A stretch of DNA of 64,000 nucleotides, taken from Streptomyces sp. WZ.A104. Lineage in GTDB: Bacteria > Actinomycetota > Actinomycetes > Streptomycetales > Streptomycetaceae. Numbering within the stretch: position 1 is the first letter of the stretch; every line of letters starts with the position of its first letter. Below the pieces are notes generated by a model. That model worked only from the letters and a program-made list of their open reading frames with translations, had not been told where the DNA came from and searched no databases. The DNA is taken from contig NZ_NWVL01000011.1 of NCBI RefSeq assembly GCF_002382885.1, positions 62,001 to 126,000 on the forward strand. The letters run 5' to 3'. Below, one piece after another: positions 36,801 to 45,327 of this stretch. The position numbers and the translations under genes were made by a program.

Positions 36801-37674
36801 CCAGGTCTTCGACGGCTACCAGCAGGCCGCCGTCTCCCTCGGCCGCATCCAGGAACTGCTGCGCGAGCGCACTTCGACCGCCGCCCCGGACGAACCGCTC
36901 GACGTGCCCTCCCTGCGCGGCGAGATCGCGTTCGAGAACGTCTCCTTCGCGTACGGGAAGGAGGAAGAGGCCCTCACCGGCATCGACCTGCGCATCCCGG
37001 CCGGACAGACCGTCGCCTTCGTCGGCGAGACGGGGGCCGGGAAGTCGACCCTGGTGAAGCTGGTCGCCCGGTTCTACGACCCCACGGGCGGCCGGGTCAC
37101 CGCCGACGGCACCGATCTGCGCAAGCTCGACATGACCGCCTACCGGCACCGCCTCGGGGTCGTCCCCCAGGAGGCGTACCTCTTCGCCGGTACGGTCCGC
37201 GACGCCATCGCCTACGGGCTGCCCGACGCCACCGACGCCCGGGTGGAGGCCGCGGCCCGTGCGGTCGGCGCGCACGAGATGATCGCCACGCTGGAGGACG
37301 GCTACCTCCACGCGGTCGCCGAGCGCGGCCGCAACCTCTCCGCCGGACAGCGCCAGCTCATCGCGCTGGCCCGCGCCGAGCTCGTCGACCCGGACGTCCT
37401 GCTCCTGGACGAGGCCACCGCCGCCCTGGACCTCGCCAGCGAGGCCCTGGTCAACCAGGCCACCGACCGGCTCACCGGCCGCCGCACCACGCTGGTGGTC
37501 GCCCACCGGCTGACCACCGCGGCCCGCGCCGACCGGGTCGTGGTGATGGACCACGGGCGCGTCGTCGAGGACGGCACACACGCCGAGCTGCTGGCCCGGG
37601 ACGGGCAGTACGCCCGCTTGTGGCGCGCCTTCATAGGCGAGGGCATAGGGGAGGACGAGCCCGCGGGGGTGTGA
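33895..37674 (+). CDS. Fused four-domain ABC exporter (TMD-NBD-TMD-NBD)
   Basis: A GTG at 33895 with GGGAGG 7 bases upstream is chosen as start (VTGAEQQGWGRRLTGYAW); the product is 1259 residues. Two complete half-exporters are joined. The first has a six-helix region (about 20-310) and NBD1 with GASGSGKSTLSLLLPRFYD at about 385, signature LSGGQRQRVALARAIL and DDATSAVDA. The second has six helices (about 690-980) and NBD2 with GETGAGKSTLVKLVARFYD at about 1042, signature LSAGQRQLIALARAEL and DEATAALDLAS. This family of bacterial multidrug/lipid exporters is usually two genes; the fusion keeps the ratio fixed. Substrate unknown. Confidence 0.92.
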   Translation: MTGAEQQGWGRRLTGYAWRYRRNVVLALGSSLAGMAVMALVPLITKVIIDDVVTEHTRSLAVWTGLLVAAAVLVYIATYIRRYYGGRLALDVQHDLRTDMYASIVRLDGKRQDELSTGQVVGRATSDLQLIQGLLFMLPMTIGNILLFLISLVIMAWLSLPLTLVALAVAPALWYIARRSRTRLFPATWYAQSQAAAVAGVVDGAVSGVRVVKGFGQEDQETGKLREVGRRLFAGRLRTIRLNSRYTPALQAVPALGQVAMLAIGGWLATRGEITLGTFVAFSTYLAQLVGPVRMLAMVLTVGQQARAGVERVLELIDAEPSLKDGTKELPADAPAGIEFDDVRFGYAPPRSASAADGDAGSGAPERTVLDGFSLTVEPGETVAIVGASGSGKSTLSLLLPRFYDVSHGAVLIGGHDVRELTQASLRSAIGLVPEDSFLFSDTVRANIAYGFPDATQEQIEQAARAAQADRFIAELPNGYDTTVGEHGLTLSGGQRQRVALARAILTDPRLLLLDDATSAVDARVEHEIHEALKQVMEGRTTLLIAHRRSTLQLADRIAVLDGGKLAALGTHEELERTSALYRRLLTDPDELGGTSPGHRPPHPEADPGGDRALQEELDAEFDAERGITPELWIRREEERDTTVAGTPATPELLAQVEALPPATDTPDVDEARAVLPEESYGLRRLLRGFGGALLLSLGLVAVDAGMGLLLPVLIRHGIDEGVTQVSIGAVWAASAIALAVVLVQWAAQIGETRMTGRTGERVLYSLRLKIFAQLQRLGLDYYERELTGRIMTRMTTDVDALSTFLQTGLVTAFVSVVTFFGIMVALLVLDIQLALIVFATLPVLIVGTVFFRRSSVKAYELARERISGVNADLQESVAGLRIVQAFGREHDGAARYAERSDHYRQARVRGQWLISVYFPFVQLLASVAAAAVLIVGAGRVDNGTLTTGALVAYLLYIDLFFAPVQQLSQVFDGYQQAAVSLGRIQELLRERTSTAAPDEPLDVPSLRGEIAFENVSFAYGKEEEALTGIDLRIPAGQTVAFVGETGAGKSTLVKLVARFYDPTGGRVTADGTDLRKLDMTAYRHRLGVVPQEAYLFAGTVRDAIAYGLPDATDARVEAAARAVGAHEMIATLEDGYLHAVAERGRNLSAGQRQLIALARAELVDPDVLLLDEATAALDLASEALVNQATDRLTGRRTTLVVAHRLTTAARADRVVVMDHGRVVEDGTHAELLARDGQYARLWRAFIGEGIGEDEPAGV

Positions 37675-37761
37675 GCGGCGCGACGCAACCACCCGGAGGC
37701 CTGCTGCGTCGTAGCCAGGAGCGCAGCGGTGCGTACGGATGTCAGGCAGGTGGGGGCAAGC

Positions 37762-38190
37762 GTGTTCGAAAGAGTGGCGAGGTCGACGGGATCAGCGAGA
37801 CCCGGGGGAGCGGTGCGGCGGCCGGTGCTGGTCCAGCTCCTCGTTCTGCCGCTGCTGGCCGGGGCGGCGCTGCTGGTCGGCGCACCCGGCACCGCGCAGG
37901 CCGCCTCCGTCTGCTCCGGCCGCCCGGCGAAGACGGTCGGGTTCTCCACGGGCGAGCTGCGCGTCTACAAGAGCCGCGCCCACGTCTGTGCCGTCACCGT
38001 CGCCAAGAAGCCCGGAAAGCGGCGGGTCATGAGCGTCGCCCTCCAGCCGCGCGGCGGCCGCGTCGTCTCGGACAAGGGCTCGTTCACGAAGATGGCGGGC
38101 CCGGTCACGGTCAACGCGCTGAACCGGTGTGTCCGGGCCACCGGCTCGATCGCCGGTAAGTCGGTGTCCACCGGCTGGATTCTGTGCTGA
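37762..38190 (+). CDS. Small secreted protein
   Basis: The frame opens at 37729, but a GTG at 37762 follows AGGTGGGGGC at good spacing and is preferred, giving 142 residues. After a long basic N-region the hydrophobic core LLVLPLLAGAALLVGA ends in GTAQA-ASVCSG, a clear signal peptide. The mature part of about 95 residues is basic with four Cys (VCSG, HVCAV, NRCVR and a final Cys), so probably two disulphides. No family is recognised; Streptomyces secretes many such small Cys-stabilised proteins. Confidence 0.7.
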   Translation: MFERVARSTGSARPGGAVRRPVLVQLLVLPLLAGAALLVGAPGTAQAASVCSGRPAKTVGFSTGELRVYKSRAHVCAVTVAKKPGKRRVMSVALQPRGGRVVSDKGSFTKMAGPVTVNALNRCVRATGSIAGKSVSTGWILC

Positions 38191-38287
38191 CGGTGGACTG
38201 ACGAGCTGTCACGGACAACTGGGTCTGGCGTGGCGTGTGTTGCCCCGATAAGTTCACGGCGACTGTTGTGAATCAAGGGGAGGGTGC

Positions 38288-39772
38288 ATGCGCAAGGCGC
38301 TCACAGGGGTTCTCTCGCTCGCGGTGCTCATAGGCACGGCCGGTGCGACGGGGGCCTCGGCCGGTGCGGCCACCGCCGCTGAACCGACCGCGAAGCAGAG
38401 CAGCGGCGCTGCCGGAAGCGGCGAAGCGAGCAGCGAGGACATCAAGGACCGCATCCTGGCCATCCCGGGGATGAGTCTGATCGAGGAGAAGCCGTACGAG
38501 GGGTACCGCTACTTCGTCCTCGACTACACCCAGCCGGTCGACCACCGGCATCCGTCCAGGGGTACGTTCCAGCAGCGCCTCACCCTGCTGCACAAGGACG
38601 TGAACCGCCCGACGGTGTTCTTCACCAGCGGCTACAACGTCTCGACCAACCCGAGACGCAGCGAGCCGACGCAGATCATCGACGGTAACCAGGTCTCCCT
38701 GGAGTACCGCTTCTTCACCCCGTCCCGCCCGGCCCCCGCCGACTGGTCCAAGCTGGACATCCGGCAGGGCGCCGGCGACCAGCACCGGGTGTTCACGGCG
38801 CTGAAGAAGATCTACGGCAAGAAGTGGCTGGCCACCGGCGGGTCCAAGGGCGGCATGACCGCCACGTACTACGAGCGCTTCTACCCGAAGGACATGGACG
38901 GCGTCGTCGCCTACGTCGCGCCCAACGACGTCGTGAACAACGCGGACTCGGCGTACGACCGGTTCTTCCGCACGGTCGGCACCAAGGAGTGCCGCGACAA
39001 GCTGGCAGGCGTGCAGCGCGAGGCGCTGATCCGTCGGGCCCCGCTCCAGAAGAAGTACAAGGAGCAGGCCGCCGCCAACGGCTGGACCTTCAACACCACC
39101 GGCTCCCTCGACCGCGCCTACGAGGCCACGGTCCTGGACTACGGGTGGGCGTTCTGGCAGTACAGCCTGCTGGCCGACTGCGCGGACATTCCGGCCGACG
39201 CCAAGAAGGCCACCGACGACGACATCTGGGACTCCGTCGACGCCATCTCCGGCTTCTCCTTCTACGCGGACCAGGGCCTGGAGCCGTACACCCCGTACTA
39301 CTACCAGGCGGGCACCGAACTCGGTTCGCCGGACATCAAGCAGCCCTGGCTCCGCAAGCTGAGCCGCTACGGCTACCAGCCCCCGCGCAACTTCGTGCCC
39401 CGCTCCATCCCGATGAAGTTCGACCGGGGCGCGATGCGGGACATCGACCGCTGGGTCAAGCGCAACGCCCGGCAGATGATGTACGTCAACGGCGAGAACG
39501 ACCCGTGGAGCGCGGAGCCCTTCCGGCTCGGGCGCGGGTCGAAGGACAGCTACGTCTTCACCGTCCCCGGCGGCAACCACGGTGCCCGGGTCTCCGGTCT
39601 CCCCGAAGCCCAGAGGGCGAAGGCCACCGCCGCGATCCTGCGCTGGGCGGGCGTCGCCCCGGCGGCCGTCGAGGCGGACCCGGCGAAGGCCAAGCCGCTG
39701 GCGAAGTTCAACAAGAAGCTGGACCGGCGCAACGGCGAGATCGAGCGCGACGAGGCCGTGCTGCGCCGGTAG
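38288..39772 (+). CDS. Secreted S37 (PS-10)-type prolyl aminopeptidase
   Basis: The 494-residue protein has a signal peptide (MRKALTGVLSLAVLIGTAGA, cut after about residue 31). The mature part follows the tri/tetrapeptidyl aminopeptidase pattern of family S37: YFVLDYTQPVDHRHPSRGTF near the start, the nucleophile block WLATGGSKGGMTATYYERFY (GGSKGG), VNGENDPWSAEPFRL carrying the likely Asp and VPGGNHGARVSGLP carrying His. It removes short peptides from extracellular proteins or peptides outside the cell. It is a single gene followed by a strong terminator hairpin; the secreted gene upstream (ending 38190) is on the same strand. Confidence 0.85.
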   Translation: MRKALTGVLSLAVLIGTAGATGASAGAATAAEPTAKQSSGAAGSGEASSEDIKDRILAIPGMSLIEEKPYEGYRYFVLDYTQPVDHRHPSRGTFQQRLTLLHKDVNRPTVFFTSGYNVSTNPRRSEPTQIIDGNQVSLEYRFFTPSRPAPADWSKLDIRQGAGDQHRVFTALKKIYGKKWLATGGSKGGMTATYYERFYPKDMDGVVAYVAPNDVVNNADSAYDRFFRTVGTKECRDKLAGVQREALIRRAPLQKKYKEQAAANGWTFNTTGSLDRAYEATVLDYGWAFWQYSLLADCADIPADAKKATDDDIWDSVDAISGFSFYADQGLEPYTPYYYQAGTELGSPDIKQPWLRKLSRYGYQPPRNFVPRSIPMKFDRGAMRDIDRWVKRNARQMMYVNGENDPWSAEPFRLGRGSKDSYVFTVPGGNHGARVSGLPEAQRAKATAAILRWAGVAPAAVEADPAKAKPLAKFNKKLDRRNGEIERDEAVLRR

Positions 39773-39794
39773 GAACCCGGTTCCGCGGGCGCGC

Positions 39795-39829
39795 CCGCCG
39801 GTCACCTTCCCTCTCCCGGTGACCGGCGG
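39795..39829. terminator. Bidirectional hairpin terminator between convergent genes
   Basis: CCGCCGGTCACC (39795-39806) pairs perfectly with GGTGACCGGCGG (39818-39829) around an 11-base loop. It lies after the S37 peptidase stop and before the end of the convergent glycosidase gene. Confidence 0.75.
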
Positions 39830-39883
39830 CGCACCCCACAGGCAGCAGCGGCGCGACGGCGCCGGTGCGCGGGGTGCGTGGTG

Positions 39884-41755
39884 TCAGCGGCGCGGGACCG
39901 CCGCCGTCCGGAGGGCGTAGGGCTGGTACGACAGCCCGTGGCCCGCCGGGTACAGCACCCGCGTCGGGTCGTCCGCGCGCTGTACCGGAACCGGCAGCCC
40001 GCCCCGCGGGTCGGCGTGGCCCGCGATCACCCGGGCGGCGGCGCGCAGTTCGACGTCCGTCCAGGAGTACGCGGCGAGGGCGGCCGCGATCCCGGTCCCG
40101 GTGAGATGGGCGATGTCGTACGGGTTGCGGATCGCGATGGTGATCACCGGGACACCGGTCGCCACGAGGGCGGTGACGAGGGTGCGCTGCGAGTTGCCCG
40201 CCGTGATGTTGTACGTCGCCACGATCACCGCGTCCTTGCCCTGTGCGGCGGCCACGGCTTCGGCGGTCTTCGCCCGGTCCGGGGCCGTTCCGGTGGACAG
40301 CGCCCGTGCGGTGAATCCCAGTTCGCCGAACGCCTGGGCCAGGGTGCTGGTCGGCGGGCCCGTCGTCCCGGAGGGGGAGGCGGGATCGGCCCCCACCACC
40401 AGGAGGTCGCGGTGGGAGCGGCGGGAGAGCGGAAGCAGGGAGCCGGGGTCCTCCAGCAGGGTCGTCGTGCGCTCGGCGATCCGGTCGGCGGAAGCCAGGT
40501 GGGCGCGGATTCCGACGGTACGGTCCACGCCCCGGCGGCTGACGAACGGATCGCGGAACAGGCCCAGTCGGCTTTTGAGCCGCAGGATGCGCAGGATCGA
40601 TTCCTCGACCCGCGCCTCACTGATCTCGCCACTTCTGACCGCCTCCAGCACCGCGTTCCAGGCGACGGAGAGGTTCGGCGGGTTCAGCAGCTGGTCCACG
40701 CCCGCCAGCAGGGCGAGCACCGGGACGCGGTCGTCGCCGTACTTCATGCGCACCGCCTCCATACCGAGCGAGTCCGTGACGACGACCCCGTCGAAGCCCA
40801 GTTCCTCGCGGAGGACGCCGGTGAGGATCGGCCGGGAGAGCGTGGCCGGGTCCTCGGCCGGGTCGAGCGCGGGCACCACGATGTGCGCGGTCATGACCGC
40901 GTCGATACGGGCGCGGATCGCGGCGCGGAACGGCGGGGCGTCCAGCTCCTCCCACTGCGCGCGGGTGTGCTCGATGACCGGCAGTCCGGTGTGGCTGTCG
41001 GTGCTGGTGTCGCCGTGCCCGGGGAAGTGCTTGACGGTCGACGCGATCCCGGCGCCCTGATACCCCCTCACCTGGGCCGCGACCAGGGCGGCGACCGTTT
41101 CGGGTTCGGAGCCGAAGGACCGTACGCCGATGACCGGGTTGGCCGGGTCGACGTTCACGTCGGCGTCCGGGGCGTAGTTCTGGTTGATGCCGAGAGCGGC
41201 CAGTTCGGTGCCCGCGATCCAGGCGGCCCGGCGGGTGTCGGAGGGCGAGCCGCCCGCGCCCAGGGCCATCGCGCCCGGCAGTAGCGTGGCGGGTTCGCCG
41301 ACCCGGCAGACGATGCCGTGCTCCTGGTCGGTGGAGACGATCAGCGGGACGCGGTGCCGCTCGGCGAGGGCGGCGCGCTGGAGGCCGTTGGAGAGGTCGG
41401 CGATCTGGTGCGGGTCGCGGGTGTTGCGCGCCCAGGTGAAGTAGATGATGCCGCCGACGTGGTACGTGGAGATCAGTTCGGCGGCGTTGCGGACCCCGAT
41501 CTCTTTGAGGTTCGCGTCGATGTCGGCCTGGTCCGGGTCGGTGGCGGAGTGTCCGTACACCCGCATCACGAAGAGCTGGCCGACCTTCTCCTCCAGGCTC
41601 ATCCCGGCGATGATCCGCCGCAGCCGGCGGTCGGTGTGGGTGTTCGCGGGGTGCGCGGATGCGGTGCCGGATGCGGCGAGGGCGCCGGTGGCCGCCGCCG
41701 CGGTGGCGGCCGCGGTGGCGGTGAGGAGGGTGCGTCTGGAGGTGCGGTGGGGCAC
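39884..41755 (-). CDS. Secreted family 3 beta-N-acetylhexosaminidase (NagZ-like)
   Basis: The 623-residue enzyme starts with a twin-arginine type signal (RRTLLTATAAATAAAATGAL). The GH3 catalytic domain carries KHFPGHGDTSTDSHTGLPVI, the NagZ-type His loop that acts as acid/base, and FDGVVVTDSLGMEAVRMKYG with the nucleophile Asp. The C-terminal alpha/beta domain (from about residue 400) completes the fold. It should release beta-N-acetylglucosamine from chitin or peptidoglycan fragments outside the cell. Two direct repeats upstream (41776-41820) probably form the operator of a sugar-responsive repressor. The gene stands alone. Confidence 0.88.
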   Translation of the reverse strand: MPHRTSRRTLLTATAAATAAAATGALAASGTASAHPANTHTDRRLRRIIAGMSLEEKVGQLFVMRVYGHSATDPDQADIDANLKEIGVRNAAELISTYHVGGIIYFTWARNTRDPHQIADLSNGLQRAALAERHRVPLIVSTDQEHGIVCRVGEPATLLPGAMALGAGGSPSDTRRAAWIAGTELAALGINQNYAPDADVNVDPANPVIGVRSFGSEPETVAALVAAQVRGYQGAGIASTVKHFPGHGDTSTDSHTGLPVIEHTRAQWEELDAPPFRAAIRARIDAVMTAHIVVPALDPAEDPATLSRPILTGVLREELGFDGVVVTDSLGMEAVRMKYGDDRVPVLALLAGVDQLLNPPNLSVAWNAVLEAVRSGEISEARVEESILRILRLKSRLGLFRDPFVSRRGVDRTVGIRAHLASADRIAERTTTLLEDPGSLLPLSRRSHRDLLVVGADPASPSGTTGPPTSTLAQAFGELGFTARALSTGTAPDRAKTAEAVAAAQGKDAVIVATYNITAGNSQRTLVTALVATGVPVITIAIRNPYDIAHLTGTGIAAALAAYSWTDVELRAAARVIAGHADPRGGLPVPVQRADDPTRVLYPAGHGLSYQPYALRTAAVPRR

Positions 41756-41775
41756 GTGAGCTCCTTCCCGGGGGT

Positions 41776-41820
41776 GAAAGAAACTTCCAAGAAGGTACGC
41801 TTATAGGGAAAGTAACTTCC
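41776..41820 (-). promoter_or_regulatory. Paired 13-bp operator repeats upstream of the glycosidase
   Basis: GAAAGAAACTTCC (41776-41788) and GAAAGTAACTTCC (41808-41820) are direct repeats 32 bp apart (three helical turns), 21-65 bp upstream of the start. The region is AT-rich. The half-site resembles AGGAAA/TTTCCT-type operators of ROK-family sugar repressors; the regulator is unknown. Confidence 0.5.
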
Positions 41821-41900
41821 GGTCAAGGGTCCCGGCCGCAGGCGGAGCGATACGCGCGCGAACGAGTGGCGGCCCGCCGCCGTGCCCACCGCGCACCCCG

Positions 41901-43124
41901 TCAGACGCCCGTGAGGGCGAGGACCGTGTTGTGTCCGCCGAAGCCCAGGGAGTGGCTGAGGGCGAGACGGACACGCTGGGGCCGGGCGGCGGTGCGGACG
42001 ATGTCGATGCCTGCCGTGGCGTCGTCAGGGGTCGTGAAGTTGGCCGTGGGGGGAACGGTCGCGCGGGCGATGCTCAGCACGGTCAGTGCCGCCTCGATCG
42101 CGCCCGCCGCCCCCATGGTGTGCCCCAGGACGCCCTTGGCCGAGGTGACCGAAGGGCCGCCCCCGCAGCCGTACAGCTTCCGGATCGCCGTGGCCTCCAC
42201 CGCGTCGTTGAGCGCGGTGCTCGTGCCGTGGGCGTTGATGTGGTCGACCTCGCCCGGGGTGCGCCCCGCCCGGGCCAGCGCCTCCCCGGTCGCCGCCCGC
42301 AGCCCTGCGCCCTCGGGGTGCGGGGCGGTGGGGTGGTGGGCGTCGCCGGTGGCCCCGTACCCGGCGAGGAGCGCCGTCGGCCGGACCGACCGGGCGGCGG
42401 CGTGGTCCGCGCGCTCCAGGATGAGCACCCCGCAGCCCTCGCCCAGCACGAAACCGTCGCGGTCCAGGTCGAACGGGCGCGAGGCGCCACCGGGGTCGCG
42501 CTCGCGCCGGGACAGTGCGCCCATCTTGGCGAACGCCGAGGCGCACAGGGGTGTGACCATGGCGTCCGTGCCGCCCGCGACGGCGATGTCGCACGCCCCC
42601 GCCCGTAGCAGCAGACAGGCCGTGATGATCGCTGTCGTGCCCGAGGCACAGGCCGTCGAGGTCTGCAACGAGGGCCCGGTGGAGCCGAGTTCGAGGGCGA
42701 GTTGCCCGGCGGCCATGTTGGGCAGGAACGCGGGCAGCGTCATGGGGGAGAGCGCGCCGGGCCCGGAGGTGAGCAGTTTGCGGTGCTGGGTCTCCAGGGT
42801 GCCGATGCCGCCCGCCGCCGTGCCCACGACCACCGCGACCCGCCCCGGCGTCCACTCGGCCGGATCGAGCCGCGCCGAGGCGAGGGCCTCGCGGGCGGCG
42901 GTGAGCAGGAACCGGGTGGCGGGGTCGAAGCGCCAGAGCCGCCCCCGTACCCGCTCCTGCGGCGGTACCCGGCACGAGAGCCGCACCGGCGCGCCCGCGT
43001 CCGCCAGAAGGGGGTCGGTGCGCGCCGTCGCCCGCCCGGCGCACACCGCTCTCCAGGTCTCTTCGGTGCCGATGCCGCCGGGTGTCACCAGGCCGATCCC
43101 GGTGACGGCGATGTCCTCGCTCAC
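41901..43124 (-). CDS. Beta-ketoacyl-ACP synthase II-like enzyme
   Basis: The GTG at 43124 (VSEDIAVTGIGLVTPGGIGT) overlaps the ACP stop by 4 bases; the 407-residue product has a full condensing-enzyme active site: nucleophile Cys in STACASGTTAIITACLL, His in INAHGTSTALNDAVEA and His in LGHTMGAAGAIEA, plus LSHSLGFGGHNTVL. It elongates an acyl-ACP with malonyl-ACP. With the ACP and two KAS III genes upstream it resembles the RedR-RedQ-RedP set of prodiginine clusters and other dedicated type II fatty-acyl systems, not the housekeeping fab operon (no fabD with normal order). It is the last gene of the operon. Confidence 0.9.
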   Translation of the reverse strand: MSEDIAVTGIGLVTPGGIGTEETWRAVCAGRATARTDPLLADAGAPVRLSCRVPPQERVRGRLWRFDPATRFLLTAAREALASARLDPAEWTPGRVAVVVGTAAGGIGTLETQHRKLLTSGPGALSPMTLPAFLPNMAAGQLALELGSTGPSLQTSTACASGTTAIITACLLLRAGACDIAVAGGTDAMVTPLCASAFAKMGALSRRERDPGGASRPFDLDRDGFVLGEGCGVLILERADHAAARSVRPTALLAGYGATGDAHHPTAPHPEGAGLRAATGEALARAGRTPGEVDHINAHGTSTALNDAVEATAIRKLYGCGGGPSVTSAKGVLGHTMGAAGAIEAALTVLSIARATVPPTANFTTPDDATAGIDIVRTAARPQRVRLALSHSLGFGGHNTVLALTGV

Positions 43125-43381
43125 GGTGTGGCCCCGGACGCCCGGTCCGCGTCGAGCAGTTCCGCCACCGAGCGGGCCACCTCGTCGACGGTCAGTTCGG
43201 CGGCGGCCTCGGAGTCGTCGAGCGGGACGCCCCACTCCTCCTGGAGGGTGACGTAGAGCTCCACCACGGCCAGGGAGTCCAGTTCCAGGTCGCCGAGGGT
43301 GGCGTCGGGGCGTATGAGATCGGCGGCGACCTCGAACTTGTCGCCGAGCAGGGTCACGAGGCGGGTGTAGACGTGTTCCAT
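43121..43381 (-). CDS. Acyl carrier protein
   Basis: The 86-residue protein starts at an ATG at 43381 after GGAG. It has the four-helix ACP pattern with the phosphopantetheine serine in LGDLELDSLAVVELYVTLQE (DSLA instead of the common DSLD/DSLM). The acidic helix II and C-terminal helix are intact. It overlaps the KAS II start by 4 bases and lies 10 bp after the KAS III stop, so it is part of a tight operon and would carry the growing chain made by the surrounding enzymes. Confidence 0.9.
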   Translation of the reverse strand: MEHVYTRLVTLLGDKFEVAADLIRPDATLGDLELDSLAVVELYVTLQEEWGVPLDDSEAAAELTVDEVARSVAELLDADRASGATP

Positions 43382-43391
43382 CGGGGGCTCC

Positions 43392-44468
43392 TCACAGGGG
43401 TCGTGGCGGTACGGAAGGGGCTGTACCAAGAGACGTGGCCGCGTCCGGCTCCTCGGCCAGCGGACTGACACCGGGCCAGGTCAGCGCGGCGGACGCCCAG
43501 GTGAAGCCGCCGCCGAACGCGGTGAGCAGGCAGCGTTCACCGGGCGCCCGCTGAACGGCGGGGTCGGCGAGGACGAGGGGGATGGAAGCGGCGGCGGTGT
43601 TGCCGAGCTCGCGGATGTTGCCGAACCGGTGCGCGGGCGCGATCCCCAGCCGGTCGCCGACGGAGTCCAGGATGCGCTGGTTGGCCTGGTGGCCGATGAA
43701 CGCCCGTACGGAGTCGGCCGTCCAGCCCGCCCGCCGCAGCACGGCCTCGGAGGACCGTGTCATACGGCGCACGGCGTGCGCGTAGACGGCACGGCCCTCC
43801 ATGTGGAAGAAGTGCGCGTCCGGGGCGGGCGGCGGCAGATGGCGGGGGTGACGGGCGCCGCCGCCCGGGATCGTGATCGCGGCCCGCCCACTGCCGTCCG
43901 CGCCGAGGTCGGTGGCGACGACGGCCCCGGGCTCGTCCGGTACGCCGGACCGCAGGAGCACGGCACCGGCCCCGTCACCGAAGATCGGGGCGGTCGTCCG
44001 GTCGGACGGGTCGACGATGGCGGTGTAGGTCTCCGCCGCGATGACCAGGGGCGTGGCGCACATCCTGCCGCGCACCAGGCCGGTCGCCACGGCCAGCGCG
44101 TACAGGAATCCCGAGCAGACCGCCGACACGTTGAACGCGGCCACCGTTGCGAGCCCGAGCCGGTGGGCGACCTCCGGGGCGGTCGCCGGGCAGGGGTGGT
44201 CGGGGGTGGAGGTGGCCAGCAGGACGAGGTCCGGGCGGGCGCCCCCGGCCGAGGCGAGCGCCGCCCGGCCCGCGCCGACCGCCAGGTCGCCGGTGCTCGT
44301 ACCGGGCGGGGCATGGCGGCGGCGCTCGATCCCGGTGCGGCCCCGGATCCAGTCGGCGTCGGTCAGCAGCGCGCCGCGCGCGATGACGGCCTCGTTGTCG
44401 ACCACGGGCGGCGGGAGGCAGGAGCCGACACCGGAGACGACGGCGGTGGTGGTGCGCGTGGTCTGCAT
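43392..44468 (-). CDS. Beta-ketoacyl-ACP synthase III (FabH-like), copy A
   Basis: The 358-residue enzyme starts at an ATG at 44468 (MQTTRTTTAVVSGVGSCLPP). The catalytic triad is complete: Cys in NVSAVCSGFLYALAVATGLV, His in FIGHQANQRILDSV and Asn in IRELGNTAAASIPLVLA. It starts a chain by condensing an acyl-CoA with malonyl-ACP. Being one of two KAS III genes in the same operon it may load an unusual starter unit or act in a second, later condensation. The gene is 17 bp after the SDR gene and 10 bp before the ACP gene. Confidence 0.9.
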   Translation of the reverse strand: MQTTRTTTAVVSGVGSCLPPPVVDNEAVIARGALLTDADWIRGRTGIERRRHAPPGTSTGDLAVGAGRAALASAGGARPDLVLLATSTPDHPCPATAPEVAHRLGLATVAAFNVSAVCSGFLYALAVATGLVRGRMCATPLVIAAETYTAIVDPSDRTTAPIFGDGAGAVLLRSGVPDEPGAVVATDLGADGSGRAAITIPGGGARHPRHLPPPAPDAHFFHMEGRAVYAHAVRRMTRSSEAVLRRAGWTADSVRAFIGHQANQRILDSVGDRLGIAPAHRFGNIRELGNTAAASIPLVLADPAVQRAPGERCLLTAFGGGFTWASAALTWPGVSPLAEEPDAATSLGTAPSVPPRPL

Positions 44469-44484
44469 GCTCAGGCCTCGGACC

Positions 44485-45327
44485 TCAGGCCGCCGCGAAG
44501 GGCGAGGACGGCTTCGGGTGGCCGGCCAGACCACCGTCCGGCACGGCCAGCCCCCCGTCGACGACCAGCGCGTGGCCGGTCACGAACGACGCGGCGGGGG
44601 AGGCGAGGAAGAGGGCAGCGCCGACCACCTCGTCCGTCGTGGCCCAACGGCCCATCGGCACATGGCTGGTGAGCCAGTCCGACAGGACGTCGGCCTCGCT
44701 GGCGAACGTGGTCATGTCCGTACGCGTCCATCCCGGGCAGAGCGCGTTGACGCGGATCCCCTGCCGGGCCCAGCCGACGGCCAGGCTGCGCGCCAGCGAC
44801 AACTGGGCGGCCTTGGTGGCCGCGTACGCCTCCATCATCGGGGTGCCGACGACCCCGGCGACGGAGGACATCAGGACCAGGCTCGCCCGCGCCGACTCCA
44901 GCAGATAGGGGTGGGACGCCCGGCAGACGGCGGCCGTGGCGTTGAGGTTGACGGTGATCACCGTCTCCCAGTCCCCTTGCTCGGCGTGCTGGAGCGGCAG
45001 AAGCAGCGGGCTGCCGTCCTCGGCCGTGGGCAGGGTGCCCGCGTTGTGCACGACGACGTCGAGCCCGCCGAGCGCCGCGGCGGCCCGGTCGACCAGGGCT
45101 GCCGCCACGCCCGGTTCGGCGAGGTCCCCGTCGAGGGCGACGGCCTTGCGGCCCCGGTCCTCCACCGCCCGTACGGTGGAGTCGAGGGCGGACAGCGTCC
45201 GGGCGGTCACCACCAGGTCGCACCCCGCGTCGGCGAGGCCTTCCGCTACGGCCCGGCCGATGCCCCGCGAGCCGCCGGTCACCAGGGCGCGGGCGCCGTC
45301 AAGGCGGAAGAGGTCCACAGCGTTCAT
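44485..45327 (-). CDS. Short-chain dehydrogenase/reductase (FabG-like)
   Basis: The 280-residue oxidoreductase has TGGSRGIGRAVAEGLADAG (NADP(H) glycine motif), VVHNAGTLPTAEDG, a catalytic Ser in LVLMSSVAGVVGTP and Tyr/Lys in MMEAYAATKAAQLSLARS (YxxxK). The Arg after the glycine motif suggests NADPH. In this operon it most likely reduces the beta-keto group of the acyl-ACP. It overlaps the upstream KAS III stop by 4 bases. A 20-residue extension at the C-terminus (VPDGGLAGHPKPSSPFAAA) is not usual for FabG. Confidence 0.9.
   Translation of the reverse strand: MNAVDLFRLDGARALVTGGSRGIGRAVAEGLADAGCDLVVTARTLSALDSTVRAVEDRGRKAVALDGDLAEPGVAAALVDRAAAALGGLDVVVHNAGTLPTAEDGSPLLLPLQHAEQGDWETVITVNLNATAAVCRASHPYLLESARASLVLMSSVAGVVGTPMMEAYAATKAAQLSLARSLAVGWARQGIRVNALCPGWTRTDMTTFASEADVLSDWLTSHVPMGRWATTDEVVGAALFLASPAASFVTGHALVVDGGLAVPDGGLAGHPKPSSPFAAA

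Noticed and set aside
33838..37692. 1284-residue minus-strand frame opposite the ABC exporter
   Set aside because: It is acidic and Gly/Glu/Asp-rich without any motif, as expected for the antisense of a high-GC gene; the plus strand has complete ABC motifs.
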